DNA of 54,762 bases from CAVDRM01 sp963611355 (GTDB lineage Bacteria; Bacillota; Clostridia; Christensenellales; Aristaeellaceae): assembly GCA_963611355.1 (NCBI GenBank), contig CAVDRM010000014.1, positions 1-54,762 of the forward strand. Direction: 5' to 3'. The notes beneath the pieces were generated by a model. It did not search any database, was not told the DNA's origin, and saw nothing but the letters and a program-made list of their open reading frames with translations. Below, one piece after another: positions 7,940 to 16,692 of the stretch. Position 1 is the stretch's first letter, and the number at the start of each line of letters is the position of its first letter. A program made the position numbers and the translations under genes.

Positions 7940-8743
7940 TCATTTCAGCATTTCATATATTTCGGCAATGTCCTGCGCCGTAAAAGTCGGCTTGATGTCG
8001 CTCTTTTCATAAGCCTCGCGGGTGGTTTCTCCGCTGAACACCAGCACCGTGGTGATGCCCGCATTGACGCCGCAGGCGATGTCCGTATAGATTCGGTCGC
8101 CAATCAGAACGGTATCCTCCGGCTTGCAGCCGACCTTTCGGATGGCAAGCTGCGCAATTGCAGGCTGAGGCTTGCCGATAAAATAAGGCTTGCGCCCCGT
8201 AGCCTTGAACAGCATCTGGCTGACCGAGCCGCAGTCCGGCACATAGCCGTAGGCGGTCGGGCAGACCCAATCGGGATTAGTCGCCAGATATTCCACGCCG
8301 CCTCCTAACAGAATGCAGGCGTCTTCCAGCTTTTTGAAAGTCAGCTCCGTATCAAAGCCCATCAGAAGGCAGTCGATGCCGTCCTCTAAACGGTCGGTGA
8401 TAGGAAAGCCTGCCGCCGCAAGCTGCGCCTTAAAGGAGGTCGTTCCAAAGGCGTAAATCTTCCTGCCGTGATAGTGTTCCCTGAGATAGACGCAGGCCGC
8501 GTCCGTAGAGGTAAAAAAATCCTCACTGACGGCGGGAATATGGATGCGGTTGAGCTTTTCGACATACTTGTCAACCGATTTTGAGGAATTGTTGGTCAGA
8601 TACAGATATCGTCCACCCTTCGCCCTGATGGTATTCAGGAAATCCAGGCAATGGTCAAACACATTGTCGTCCAGATACAGCGTTCCGTCCATATCCAGCA
8701 GAAACAGCTTCTTCTCCCGCAGGGTCTGCTTCATATCGGGCAT
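7940..8743 (-). CDS. HAD-IIA family hydrolase (NagD/phosphoglycolate-phosphatase type)
   Basis: A 267-aa HAD-superfamily phosphatase. Motif I is LLDMDGTLYLDD (nucleophile Asp17, acid Asp19), motif II is LTNNSSKS, and motif IV is VLIGDRIYTDIACGVNAG. The large C2-type cap between motifs II and III and the length match subfamily IIA (NagD, AraL, 4-nitrophenylphosphatase). These enzymes dephosphorylate small sugar phosphates, glycerol phosphates or nucleotides in the cytoplasm, often as metabolite-repair enzymes. The start at 8743 was chosen over an upstream in-frame codon because AAGGAG lies 8 nt before it. It is 60 nt downstream of the DUF1667 gene on the same strand, so it may be cotranscribed with the glycerol-3-phosphate-type oxidation genes; glycerol phosphate is then a reasonable candidate substrate (inference). 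Confidence 0.88.
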   Translation of the reverse strand: MPDMKQTLREKKLFLLDMDGTLYLDDNVFDHCLDFLNTIRAKGGRYLYLTNNSSKSVDKYVEKLNRIHIPAVSEDFFTSTDAACVYLREHYHGRKIYAFGTTSFKAQLAAAGFPITDRLEDGIDCLLMGFDTELTFKKLEDACILLGGGVEYLATNPDWVCPTAYGYVPDCGSVSQMLFKATGRKPYFIGKPQPAIAQLAIRKVGCKPEDTVLIGDRIYTDIACGVNAGITTVLVFSGETTREAYEKSDIKPTFTAQDIAEIYEMLK

Positions 8744-8803
8744 ACATTTTGCTCCTTCATAAAAAGGGAGCCTCGAAACGGAGACTCCCCCTCTTTTCAT
8801 CTC

Positions 8804-9148
8804 TTACAGATTTTTCGTCACAACTACATTTGCGCCTGTATCGGCGGCATTTTGCAGAACGACCTCGCCGATTTTGACCGGGCTTTTCAGCTCGACCGCA
8901 TTCAGCAGCTTCATAATTTCAAGCAGCTTTCTCTTGGGGACGGCTGCATCGGTCTTCACGGGGCAGCGGCGGTATAGCCCGCCCGTCAGCTTCACGGTGG
9001 AGGTCAGCACGCGGGTCGGGTTGCTGATTTCATGATGGCCGTATTCTGCCCCGCGCGGGCAGGAATTGCCGGTGACGGCGTAATTGTTTTCTTCATCGAC
9101 ATGCAGACGGCAACCCTTGGGACATACGATACACACAAGCTCCTTCAT
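8804..9148 (-). CDS. DUF1667 cysteine-cluster protein of the GlpA-like complex
   Basis: A 114-aa small cysteine protein of the DUF1667 family. Cysteines near residues 6, 9, 13, 30 and 62 (VCIVCPKGCRL, NSCPRG, RRCPVK) suggest a metal or iron-sulfur site. Family members almost always follow a GlpA-like dehydrogenase and an FAD/NAD oxidoreductase, exactly as here, and are presumed to be the electron-transfer subunit. ATG at 9148 was chosen, with GGAGG 10 nt upstream; the GTG three codons earlier is too close to that site. The gene begins 5 nt after the stop of the upstream FAD gene, so translation is probably coupled. Confidence 0.85.
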   Translation of the reverse strand: MKELVCIVCPKGCRLHVDEENNYAVTGNSCPRGAEYGHHEISNPTRVLTSTVKLTGGLYRRCPVKTDAAVPKRKLLEIMKLLNAVELKSPVKIGEVVLQNAADTGANVVVTKNL

Positions 9149-9153
9149 CGCGT

Positions 9154-10410
9154 TCACGCCTCCTTCGCAGCGACGGTAACAGTCTCTCCCGCCGCCCTAT
9201 CAAGCTGTGCCTTTGTCAGCAGAATATGCTCCATTTCGCCCGGCGCCATATGCTCGCGCTTATAGCTGGCCAGCACGGTTTCGCCGTCGGACACCTCAAT
9301 CACGCTGTTTTGAAAGACGCGGTTGACGCGGAAGAACACATCCGCCAGCTTTTCAACCCGGCTCACGCGAACCTTCTGCGGCACGGTATAGCTGACGCCT
9401 GCGCCGTTTTTAAGCTGCACGGAGGCAGCCTCCGGCTGTCCGTTCAGCACATAGTCCGCCGCGGCAGCGCCTGCCCGTTCGCTTTCCGCCGACACATAGT
9501 CCACCAAGTCATGTACATGCACCACATTGCCGCAGGCAAAAATGCCGTGGACGCTCGTTTCCATGTTTTCATAAACGACAGCGCCGTTTGTGCGGCCGTC
9601 CATCTCAATGCCCGCAGCGCGGGTCAATTCGTTTTCAGGAATCAGGCCGACAGACAGAAGCACGGTGTCGCAGTCAAATTCAATCTCGCTGCCGGGAACG
9701 GGGCTGCGGCGCTCATCCACCTTCTGCACCGTGACATGGCTGATACGGCCGTTCTTGGCGACGATGTTTGTAATGGTATGCGACAGATACAGCGGGATGT
9801 TCCAATCCTGCAGGCACTGAACGATGTTGCGCATCAGGCCGCCGGAATAGGGCATCACCTCGACACAGGCCAGCACTTTTGCGCCCTCTAATGTCATGCG
9901 GCGCGCCATGATGAGGCCGATGTCGCCGGATCCTAAAATAACCACGCGCTTGCCGACCATATATCCTTCCATGTTCAGATAGCGCTGGGCGCTTCCGGCG
10001 GTAAACACGCCTGCCGGACGGTCGCCGGGGATGGCAATCGCGCCGCGTGTGCGTTCACGGCAGCCCATCGAAAGAACAATGGACTTTGCCTTCAGCACCT
10101 CATAGCCCTTGGCGGCACTGATGACATGCACCTCATGCTCCTTGTTGATTTCCAGCACCATCGTGTCCAGCATTACCTCAACATTGGTGTCCTTGAGCAT
10201 TTCGATGAAGCGTCCCGCATATTCGGGACCGGTTAATTCCTCCTTAAAGTGGTGCAGACCGAAACCGTTATGGATGCACTGGTTGAGGATGCCGCCCAGT
10301 TCCTTATCACGCTCCACAATCAAAATCTTGCGCAAGCCCTTTTGATAAGCGCTGTTTGCCGCCGCAAGTCCCGCCGGACCGCCGCCGACCACAATCAAAT
10401 CATACAGCAT
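9154..10410 (-). CDS. NAD(P)/FAD-dependent oxidoreductase
   Basis: A 418-aa pyridine-nucleotide-disulfide-type oxidoreductase. The N-terminal FAD-binding motif is DLIVVGGGPAGLAAANSAY, followed by the typical GGILNQCIHNGFG. A second dinucleotide motif, VVILGSGDIGLIMARRM, occurs near residue 155, and a GIFACGNVVHVHDLVD FAD-ribityl motif near residue 300. Proteins of this length and pattern are the middle partner of the Firmicutes GlpA-like/FAD/DUF1667 triad and probably pass electrons between the dehydrogenase subunit and NAD(P) or a membrane acceptor. Its start codon overlaps the final base of the upstream GlpA-like gene, and the DUF1667 gene follows at once. This indicates a three-subunit operon. 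Confidence 0.88.
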   Translation of the reverse strand: MLYDLIVVGGGPAGLAAANSAYQKGLRKILIVERDKELGGILNQCIHNGFGLHHFKEELTGPEYAGRFIEMLKDTNVEVMLDTMVLEINKEHEVHVISAAKGYEVLKAKSIVLSMGCRERTRGAIAIPGDRPAGVFTAGSAQRYLNMEGYMVGKRVVILGSGDIGLIMARRMTLEGAKVLACVEVMPYSGGLMRNIVQCLQDWNIPLYLSHTITNIVAKNGRISHVTVQKVDERRSPVPGSEIEFDCDTVLLSVGLIPENELTRAAGIEMDGRTNGAVVYENMETSVHGIFACGNVVHVHDLVDYVSAESERAGAAAADYVLNGQPEAASVQLKNGAGVSYTVPQKVRVSRVEKLADVFFRVNRVFQNSVIEVSDGETVLASYKREHMAPGEMEHILLTKAQLDRAAGETVTVAAKEA

Positions 10411-11846
10411 TATTCGGCCACCTCCTGCTTGGTTTCGGACATGAGGATCTGGCTGCCCGCACCGTCCTGTAAAACGTCCAGGGGGCTGATGTTCAGCTCA
10501 CGTGCTAAAATATCCAGTACACGCGGTCCGCAGAAGCCGCCCTGACAGCGTCCCATGCCGCTTCCGGCACGGCGCTTGATGCCGTCCACGCTGCAGGGCG
10601 GAATCGGGCTGTGAATGGCATCCACGATTTCGCCCTCCGTGATGGTCTCGCACCGGCAGATGACGCGGCCATACAGGGAATTGAGCGCGATGGCTGCCTG
10701 CTTTTGCGCATCGGTCAGCTTCTTAAAGCGCAGCTTGCGACGCGTGGTCACGGGCTGCTCCTTCTTGTCGGCCTTCATGCCGCATTGCCGCAAAAGCTCG
10801 ACCGCATACAGCGCGATGGCCGGAGCGGAGGACAGACCGGGAGACTTGATGCCCGCCAAATCAACAAAATTTTCAGCCACAACGGAAATCTGGAACTCAT
10901 CCCTGTCCGTATTGGCGCGGATACCGGCAAAATTGCGGATGGAGTTGCGGAAATTGATGGTCGGGACGCTCTTTAATGCCTTTTCCCGCACAAACGCCAT
11001 GCCCGCTGCCGTATTGTTGACACGCTCCGGTTCGGAAACGCTTTCGGCATTCGGGCCGACAATCAGGTTGCCGTCCACCGTCGGAGAGACCAGCACGCCC
11101 TTGCCGTCCTTGTTCGGACATTGGAACAGCACATGATGAGCGCGGACGGCTTCGCATTTATCCATCAGATAGTATTCACCTCTGTTCGGCAGCACGGTGA
11201 AGCTTTTTTCCGCTGTCATTTCATGGATGAGACCGCTCTCCACCCCCGCCGCGTTGACGATGTACTCAGCTTCATATTCACCCCGATTGGTCTGAATCAG
11301 ATAATGCTTATCTTTCTTGGTGATGCCCTCAACCTTGGTATTCAGCGCCATATGAACGCCGTTGCGCACGGCGGTCTCGGCGAATGCCAGGGCATAGTCC
11401 CACGGGCTGATAATGCCCGCAGAGGGCGCATACAGTGCGCCGATGGCCTTGTCGCTTGCCTCCGGCTCCATCGCACGGACTTCATCGGCCGTGATAACAC
11501 GAAGGTCCGGCACACCGTTTTGAACGCCGCGGTCATACAGTTCCCGCACGGTCGCCATTTCCTCCTCGGAAAAGGCCATTACCAAAGAGCCGATTCTTCG
11601 GAATGGAACATCCAAATCCTTGCAAAGCTGCTCTGTCATTGCATTGCCCTGCACATTGAGCCGCGCCATGAGTGTGCCGGGCTTTGGGTCGTATCCCGCA
11701 TGGATAATCGCGCTGTTTGCGCGGGATGCGCCCATTGCCACATCATTTTCCTTTTCAAGCACAACGACCTTCAGCTTGTACTTGGACAGTTCAAAGGCCG
11801 CCGCTGCACCGATGACACCGCAGCCGATGACTGCTACATCATACAT
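10410..11846 (-). CDS. GlpA-like glycerol-3-phosphate dehydrogenase with BFD-type Fe-S tail
   Basis: A 478-aa DAO-family flavoprotein. The N-terminal FAD motif is VAVIGCGVIGAAAAFELSKY followed by VVVLEKE. The C-terminus carries a BFD-like [2Fe-2S] domain: ICRCETITEGEI, then GRCQGGFCGPRV, giving the C-x-C and C-x4-C cysteine pairs. This architecture is that of anaerobic GlpA and its Firmicutes relatives, which oxidise sn-glycerol-3-phosphate to dihydroxyacetone phosphate; related proteins oxidise other 2-hydroxy substrates. The start is ATG 11846, with GGGGA 7 nt upstream; ATG 11852 is an alternative. It is first gene of the triad, with its own promoter at 11955-11983. No glycerol kinase or facilitator gene lies nearby. 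Confidence 0.85.
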   Translation of the reverse strand: MYDVAVIGCGVIGAAAAFELSKYKLKVVVLEKENDVAMGASRANSAIIHAGYDPKPGTLMARLNVQGNAMTEQLCKDLDVPFRRIGSLVMAFSEEEMATVRELYDRGVQNGVPDLRVITADEVRAMEPEASDKAIGALYAPSAGIISPWDYALAFAETAVRNGVHMALNTKVEGITKKDKHYLIQTNRGEYEAEYIVNAAGVESGLIHEMTAEKSFTVLPNRGEYYLMDKCEAVRAHHVLFQCPNKDGKGVLVSPTVDGNLIVGPNAESVSEPERVNNTAAGMAFVREKALKSVPTINFRNSIRNFAGIRANTDRDEFQISVVAENFVDLAGIKSPGLSSAPAIALYAVELLRQCGMKADKKEQPVTTRRKLRFKKLTDAQKQAAIALNSLYGRVICRCETITEGEIVDAIHSPIPPCSVDGIKRRAGSGMGRCQGGFCGPRVLDILARELNISPLDVLQDGAGSQILMSETKQEVAE

Positions 11847-11954
11847 GTTCATTTCCCCGCTTTCCGTATGAAAATAGAGCCTGGAGACGTGTATGCAAAA
11901 TGCCGCGCCCTCCTTGCTCTCGTATCTCCGCATTCGGTACTCGTTTGCATCAAT

Positions 11955-11983
11955 ATCATATCATTTTCCTTTTATATTTGCAA
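11955..11983 (-). promoter_or_regulatory. Sigma-A promoter of the GlpA-like operon
   Basis: On the minus strand TTGCAA (11978-11983), a 17-nt spacer and TATGAT (11955-11960). The leader to the start codon is about 100 nt. Confidence 0.65.
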
Positions 11984-12061
11984 TACATAAATCTATCCGG
12001 CGCACGCAAATTCATCGATAAAATATTTGATGACAAACGTATAAGAAAAGGAGGCTCAGCG

Positions 12062-12172
12062 ATGAAATTGCGAAAGGCATTGGACACATTTTATGATATC
12101 AACCGTCATACGCATCAGCCTCCTTTCGGCATGAGAAAACCGCCGAACACTGTCCAGCGGTTGGAAATATAG
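12062..12172 (+). CDS. Possible 36-aa small protein
   Basis: A short reading frame (MKLRKALDTFYDINRH, ending VQRLEI) with a strong AAGGAGG box 8 nt before its ATG. The composition is basic, with several His and Pro. No family is recognised. The well-placed ribosome-binding site and the position in the gap between two leftward transcripts are the only support. Three short GGTTG-TAA-like direct repeats follow its stop codon at about 12180-12206. Confidence 0.35.
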   Translation: MKLRKALDTFYDINRHTHQPPFGMRKPPNTVQRLEI

Positions 12173-12193
12173 CGTTTTAGGTTGCTAAGGTTG

Positions 12194-12418
12194 TTAAGGT
12201 TGGTCGTTCACTTTTTTGCCTTGCTTAGGGCTGCTCTTTTTCTTGGGCTTGTCGTCTTCTACGATTTCAAAGACCGTTGGCGGGAAGTACGCCGTTCCCA
12301 CTTCGTCAGGGATTTCTGTCATCAGCTTATAATAGCCGTATTTCTTGCCTAAAACATTATAGATTTTCCCTTTTTCAAGGACAACAGTGTAATAGTCACC
12401 TATGTATCGCACTTTCAT
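12194..12418 (-). CDS. Small candidate immunity protein paired with the toxin-tip fragment
   Basis: A 74-aa acidic/aromatic protein (MKVRYIGDYYTVVLEKGKIY, later FEIVEDD) with a Lys/Pro-rich tail. Its ATG overlaps the stop of the upstream fragment by 4 nt, so the pair is translationally coupled. Small proteins starting MKVxYIG, with a short beta-rich body and an EIVEDD-type end, commonly follow toxin-tipped phage head proteins in Firmicutes and are suspected immunity or accessory proteins. That role is an inference from context and resemblance; no catalytic motif is seen. Confidence 0.6.
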   Translation of the reverse strand: MKVRYIGDYYTVVLEKGKIYNVLGKKYGYYKLMTEIPDEVGTAYFPPTVFEIVEDDKPKKKSSPKQGKKVNDQP

Positions 12419-13278
12419 TTTTTCGACCAGCCTTTCACATACACATCGTGCATACCGACAGAAGATTCATAAAACCAATGAACATTGGCTTTTTGTGCTG
12501 TGCCGGATACATAAACCATCACATGTGCCTTGGCATGATTCCAATACTCAGCCTTTGAACCGGGATGCTTTCGCTGTAAATGTTCAGCAACGCGCAGCGG
12601 CTTTGAAGAGCCATATCCGGCAAAAATCTGATAATCTGTAACGGTTGAACCGCTCACCATCCTGCTTGTTTCTCCATTAGGCAGACGAATGTCGGCCTTT
12701 TCAAGCCCCATCTGAATCTCTGCAAGACTGCCGGAAGACGGGTTCATTGTACCATTTTGCGCAGTATTTTGCAAGCCGTCCGCAGCACCTTCCCCCGCCT
12801 TCACGACCGGCACGACCACGCAATGGCAATTGACGACCTCCGCAGCCGGTGCGGTCGGGTCACCGGGATAGCGAAGGACGTTCCCGGCAGTGGTCACGAA
12901 GTTCTCGTCCATGCCCACGGTTTTCCCGTTTAACGCGATATGCGTCTCACGGCTGTTCACCATGCGCGTTGACCAGCGGCGCCGAACGTTGATGCCCATG
13001 GCCGCGCCGTCCTTCAGTGTGTTGTATCGCGCCTGTGACTGCACCCGCGTCCCCTCGGTCTGCGCAATGCGCTTGGCGCGTTTCCGCCCGTCCTGCATCA
13101 CGTCACGGATGCGCCTGATGAGCCTGTCCTGATTTTCGCCCAGAAGCATGTGGTAAAGCCAGCAGGCGCGCTGCAAGGCAAAGTATCCAAGGCTGTTCGG
13201 CAAGGCTTGCCGAAACAGCCTCCTCCCATTACACTGCTTTCTTACCACAGTCAAGGTCGGGTCGTATTTGCTTCGCAA
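12415..13278 (-). pseudogene. Truncated phage minor-head (MuF/SPP1 gp7-like) protein with nuclease-like C-terminal domain
   Basis: The middle of the frame carries the MuF/gp7 minor-head signature: RIAQTEGTRVQSQARY, then MDENFVTTAGNVLRYPGDP and VVNCHCVVVPV. The last 90 residues (TDYQIFAGYGSSKPLRVAEH, WNHAKAHVMV, KANVHWFYESSVGMHDVYVK) resemble the PBECR group of barnase/EndoU/colicin-like nuclease domains found at the tips of such phage proteins. The N-terminal two thirds of a head protein is missing. Upstream of about residue 35 the sequence is a hairpin (13191-13219), not head-protein coding. The only starts are a TTG at 13278 or an unsupported ATG at 13149. No other phage genes are adjacent, so it is an isolated 3' fragment. 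Whether it is expressed is unclear. Confidence 0.6.
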
Positions 13279-13374
13279 ATCTCCACACTGCCCTTGGCCG
13301 TCTCTCCGCTGCCCTATCGGTTACCTATGCTTGACACTCCTACAAAACAGCTGAGTCAAAATGCAATTACAGCC

Positions 13375-13404
13375 TTTTCAAAAGAGCCGTGAATATGATA
13401 AAAT
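13375..13404 (+). promoter_or_regulatory. Possible promoter of the two-component operon
   Basis: TTTTCA (13375-13380), an 18-nt spacer and TAAAAT (13399-13404), 34 nt before the kinase start. A TTGACA at 13331-13336 has no good partner at the right distance. Confidence 0.4.
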
Positions 13405-13438
13405 AGACTGTCAGTCGAGGAAAGGAGAAAGGCGTCGA

Positions 13439-15262
13439 ATGAAAAAGCTGCTCCAAACCATACGCTGCTCCAGCGTAAAAAAGCAGTTTCTTGTCTTTAT
13501 TATCGGTCTATTTTTGGCGCTGGTGCTCTTTTGCGTCATTTTAATCGGCTTTATGGTGCGGGCGCAGCACATGGAAAGTTTGCAGTATGTAGAGGAAAAT
13601 CGGGAGAATTATGAAGAAGCCTTAAACGTCCTTTACAACCAAGTCAGTGCAACGTTTATTCAGCTTCAGTACAATTCCTCCTGCAAGGCTCTGCTTTCCG
13701 CTTCGTCTTATAATGACATTTCTTTGGATTTAGTCAAAGAGGTGAATACCGTCCTGTCCTCCATAAAAACCGGCAATACGGCCATCATAGATGTTGCCTT
13801 TGTAAGCGACCTGCTCCGCTGGTCTCTGCTGTACCCGTCGGAGCAGCTTGAAACGCTGACCGCAGCAATGGCCGACCAGCGCGGCATGGTGTCTCTCGGT
13901 ATCTGCCGTTCCAATTATTACGCTTATATGAAGAGGAAGCAGGACACTTGCCTCGTCTTCGGCTATCCCTATTATTCCGGCAAGGTTCAAATCGGTACGC
14001 TGCTGATTTCCGTCGATATTCGCAGCGCCGCCACGCAAATTCCCGTACCGCAGGGCTTGGGAAGTTTCATGATGCTGATGAACGCGGACGGCACTGCCTG
14101 CATTTTCGGCGAAGAAGACACGCCCTCCGACAGTACCATCGCAAAAATGAAAACGTTGGCAGCGGAGGATAGTATGCCGTCCGGCCTCCGCACCATTGAC
14201 AAAAACGGTTATGTCATTCAAATCAGCACCCTGCCGCAGGCGGGCTGCATGCTGCTGAGCGCGATTGACACGCGGAAATCGCAGTTGTCCTTTGACTCCT
14301 TTTATTCGGTCAGCGGTATCTTCCTGATTATTTTTACCGTGCTGCTTTTTCTTGGCGGGCAGATGCTGTATCACAGTGTCGTGTCGCCGCTCAATAAGTT
14401 CAGCAGCATCATTGCCTATGTGCGGGAAAACCGTCTCCGCAAGCTCAAAAAGCCGCTGGATTTGAACGGCTGCTCCGAAATCAGAGCCTTGGGGAAGGAT
14501 TTTTCCGACCTGCTCCTATCGCTCAATGCGCTGACCGAGGAAATCTTTAAACAATCCAGCGCTCTCTATGAGGCCGAGGTGCTTCGTAAAAATGCGGAAC
14601 TGGATTCCCTGCGCAGTCAAATCAACCCGCATTTTCTGTATAATACGCTGGAGCTGATTCGGGACGCCGCTATCAAAGGCGATGTCGAACAGGTCTCCCG
14701 CGTCACCGGCGCCATCGGGAAAATTTACCGTTATACGGTTAAGGGAGCGCCGTTTGTTCCGTTGAGCCAAGAAATGGACATCATCAAGGCGTATGTCAGC
14801 ATTCAGCAGGCGCGGTTTCAAAACCGCATCACTACCGTCTACAATGTGTCCGAGGAAGCAGCGCGGATTCCGGTTCTTAAGATGCTGCTGCAGCCGTTAG
14901 TTGAAAATGCCTTTGTCCATGGTTTGGAACCGAAGCCCGATAACGGTGTGCTGTACATTGGCGCAAGGACGGATGAAAATATGCTGTACATCACCGTTCG
15001 GGATGACGGTGTCGGCATCGCTCCGGAACGTCTCGCAGAAATCAGGCAGCAGCTTGACTCGGATACGATTGATACCAGCTCCAGCCTTGGACTTGTGAAT
15101 GTTGATGCGAGAATCAAGCTGCAATACGGCAGGGAATACGGGCTGGAAATTTCCAGTCTCCCGATGGACGGCGCCTGCATGACCATTCGGATTCCCGTCA
15201 ATCAAGGAGTATCCGAGAAAGGAGAAAAGGACAATGTATCAGGTTCTGCTGGCGGACGATGA
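13439..15262 (+). CDS. Membrane sensor histidine kinase (LytS/YesM-type)
   Basis: A 607-aa sensor kinase. A first transmembrane segment (QFLVFIIGLFLALVLFCVIL) is followed by an extracellular sensor region of about 240 residues, a second membrane segment (IFLIIFTVLLFLGG), a HAMP-like linker, the His_kinase domain with SQINPHFLYNTLELIRDAA (phosphoacceptor His) and a HATPase domain (LLQPLVENAFVHG, VRDDGVGIAPE, SSLGLVNVDARI). This architecture is the YesM class, which pairs with AraC-type response regulators to control carbohydrate transport genes. ATG 13439 begins the membrane-anchor sequence and follows AAAGGAGAAAGG; an upstream in-frame ATG lacks a site. Its 3' end overlaps the response-regulator gene by 29 nt. 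Likely signal: a sugar or a loaded binding protein (inference). Confidence 0.92.
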   Translation: MKKLLQTIRCSSVKKQFLVFIIGLFLALVLFCVILIGFMVRAQHMESLQYVEENRENYEEALNVLYNQVSATFIQLQYNSSCKALLSASSYNDISLDLVKEVNTVLSSIKTGNTAIIDVAFVSDLLRWSLLYPSEQLETLTAAMADQRGMVSLGICRSNYYAYMKRKQDTCLVFGYPYYSGKVQIGTLLISVDIRSAATQIPVPQGLGSFMMLMNADGTACIFGEEDTPSDSTIAKMKTLAAEDSMPSGLRTIDKNGYVIQISTLPQAGCMLLSAIDTRKSQLSFDSFYSVSGIFLIIFTVLLFLGGQMLYHSVVSPLNKFSSIIAYVRENRLRKLKKPLDLNGCSEIRALGKDFSDLLLSLNALTEEIFKQSSALYEAEVLRKNAELDSLRSQINPHFLYNTLELIRDAAIKGDVEQVSRVTGAIGKIYRYTVKGAPFVPLSQEMDIIKAYVSIQQARFQNRITTVYNVSEEAARIPVLKMLLQPLVENAFVHGLEPKPDNGVLYIGARTDENMLYITVRDDGVGIAPERLAEIRQQLDSDTIDTSSSLGLVNVDARIKLQYGREYGLEISSLPMDGACMTIRIPVNQGVSEKGEKDNVSGSAGGR

Positions 15263-16628
15263 GCCGTCCGTCACCGATGCACTCAGCCGTTCCATTGATT
15301 GGGCGGGCATGGGGCTTCAGGTGGCCGCTGTGGTTCGCAGCGGTGCGGAGGCGCTCAAATGCCTTCAAACCAAGCCAATCGACATCGTAATTACGGATAT
15401 CCGCATGGCGAATATAGACGGGCTGTCCCTGTGCCAGAAAATCGCGGTCATGGAAAACAGGGTGCAGACGATTATCATCAGCGGCTTTGCAGAATTCTCC
15501 TATGCGCAGAAGGCTATCGGCTACGGCGCCATCGGCTACTGTCTAAAGCCGCTGGAGTATGACGAAGTCAAGCGGTATCTGCGCCGCGCCGTGCAGCGTC
15601 TGAACAGGACTGAACAGCAGCCGGACTATGACGGTCTGCTGGAGGGACTGCAGGACGGGAACGAGGAGGAATTGTTGGCCGCTTTTTCATCCTTTGGCCT
15701 GAACGCTGTCTCGTATTATGCGGCGGTTTCGGTCGGAAAAGAACCGTATCCCGTGCAGAGCAAACAGGATATTGTGCTGCGCCTTGGCTATCATCACTTT
15801 GCGTACTTTTCACAGCTTCCGTTTTCGGAGGAAAGGGTCAATGCTTTTGCGCAGACAGAGCAGATGGACGGCTTCAGCCACACGACAACCGCGCAGACCG
15901 TCGCAGCGCTGCCGCAGGCCGTACGGGACATGAACAATTCGACCTTTCAGTTCTTTTTTGAGCCGGAACGGAAAATCTTTCCTGAGAAGCTGGAGGACAA
16001 AGCAACGCCGATTCTTAAAAAAATCACCAAGGCAGCGGCCATGGGCGATGCGGAGCAGATGCTTGCGCTCCTCAGCCGTTTGCGCGGCGCGGACGGGGAC
16101 GGCTTTACCCTGCACTCGGCATGGCGGCTGTACAATGTCATTTCCTCCTGCCAATCCTTTTCGGCAGCAGACGAGAATATTGCCAGTCCTGCGCAGTTTG
16201 TCTTTAAATTTCATGATTTTCCGACCATGCTGACTGCGCTGGAACAACGCATTATAGAAGGTTCTGCCGAACAAAGAGAGGACGTCCTTTCCAATTCCAG
16301 ATTCATTCAGATGATGAGCTACATCAACAGCCACTATGAGCAGGGGCTGACATTGAACGAGCTTGCGAAGAAGCTGAATTTGAGCGCCAATTATTTAAGC
16401 CAGGCGTTCAAAAAGGAAACGGGAAAGACATTCATGAAATACATCACCGAGCTGCGCATCGACAAGGCCAAGGAAATGCTCGACTCCGGCGAGTATTCCG
16501 TCAGCCAGATTGCATCTAAGCTCGGCTTCGATGATTATTTTTACTTTTTGAAGACCTTCAAGCGGGTCGTCGGACTGACGCCAAAGCAGTACAGGCAGGT
16601 CGGGCAGACGCCGAACGATGAAGAATAA
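15234..16628 (+). CDS. Response regulator with AraC-type DNA-binding domain (YesN-type)
   Basis: A 464-aa regulator. The N-terminal receiver has acidic pocket Asp8-Asp9, phosphoacceptor Asp55 (IVITDIRMANIDG) and conserved Lys104 (YCLKPLEYDE). A middle region of about 230 residues has no recognised motif. The C-terminal 100 residues form a double helix-turn-helix AraC domain (LTLNELAKKLNLSANYLSQA, FKKETGKTFMKYITELRI, VSQIASKLGFDDYFYFLKTF). It overlaps the kinase gene, so the two form a single unit. Such pairs usually activate the sugar-ABC and glycosidase genes of the same locus; here candidates are the operons from 16.7 to 31.3 kb. It ends at a shared bidirectional terminator. Confidence 0.92.
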   Translation: MYQVLLADDEPSVTDALSRSIDWAGMGLQVAAVVRSGAEALKCLQTKPIDIVITDIRMANIDGLSLCQKIAVMENRVQTIIISGFAEFSYAQKAIGYGAIGYCLKPLEYDEVKRYLRRAVQRLNRTEQQPDYDGLLEGLQDGNEEELLAAFSSFGLNAVSYYAAVSVGKEPYPVQSKQDIVLRLGYHHFAYFSQLPFSEERVNAFAQTEQMDGFSHTTTAQTVAALPQAVRDMNNSTFQFFFEPERKIFPEKLEDKATPILKKITKAAAMGDAEQMLALLSRLRGADGDGFTLHSAWRLYNVISSCQSFSAADENIASPAQFVFKFHDFPTMLTALEQRIIEGSAEQREDVLSNSRFIQMMSYINSHYEQGLTLNELAKKLNLSANYLSQAFKKETGKTFMKYITELRIDKAKEMLDSGEYSVSQIASKLGFDDYFYFLKTFKRVVGLTPKQYRQVGQTPNDEE

Positions 16629-16634
16629 AAAATG

Positions 16635-16675
16635 CGGGACTGTGTGAGAACGAATTTCATTCTTTCACAGTCCCG
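16635..16675. terminator. Bidirectional terminator
   Basis: A stem of about 15 bp (CGGGACTGTG at 16635-16644 with CACAGTCCCG at 16666-16675, extended inward with one mismatch) lies between two convergent genes. T/A-rich sequence flanks both sides. Confidence 0.75.
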
Positions 16676-16692
16676 TATTATATCGGACAATG

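Noticed and set aside
13331..13359. TTGACA as promoter of the two-component operon
   Set aside because: No -10-like hexamer occurs at 16-18 nt. The nearest A/T hexamer is about 20 nt away.
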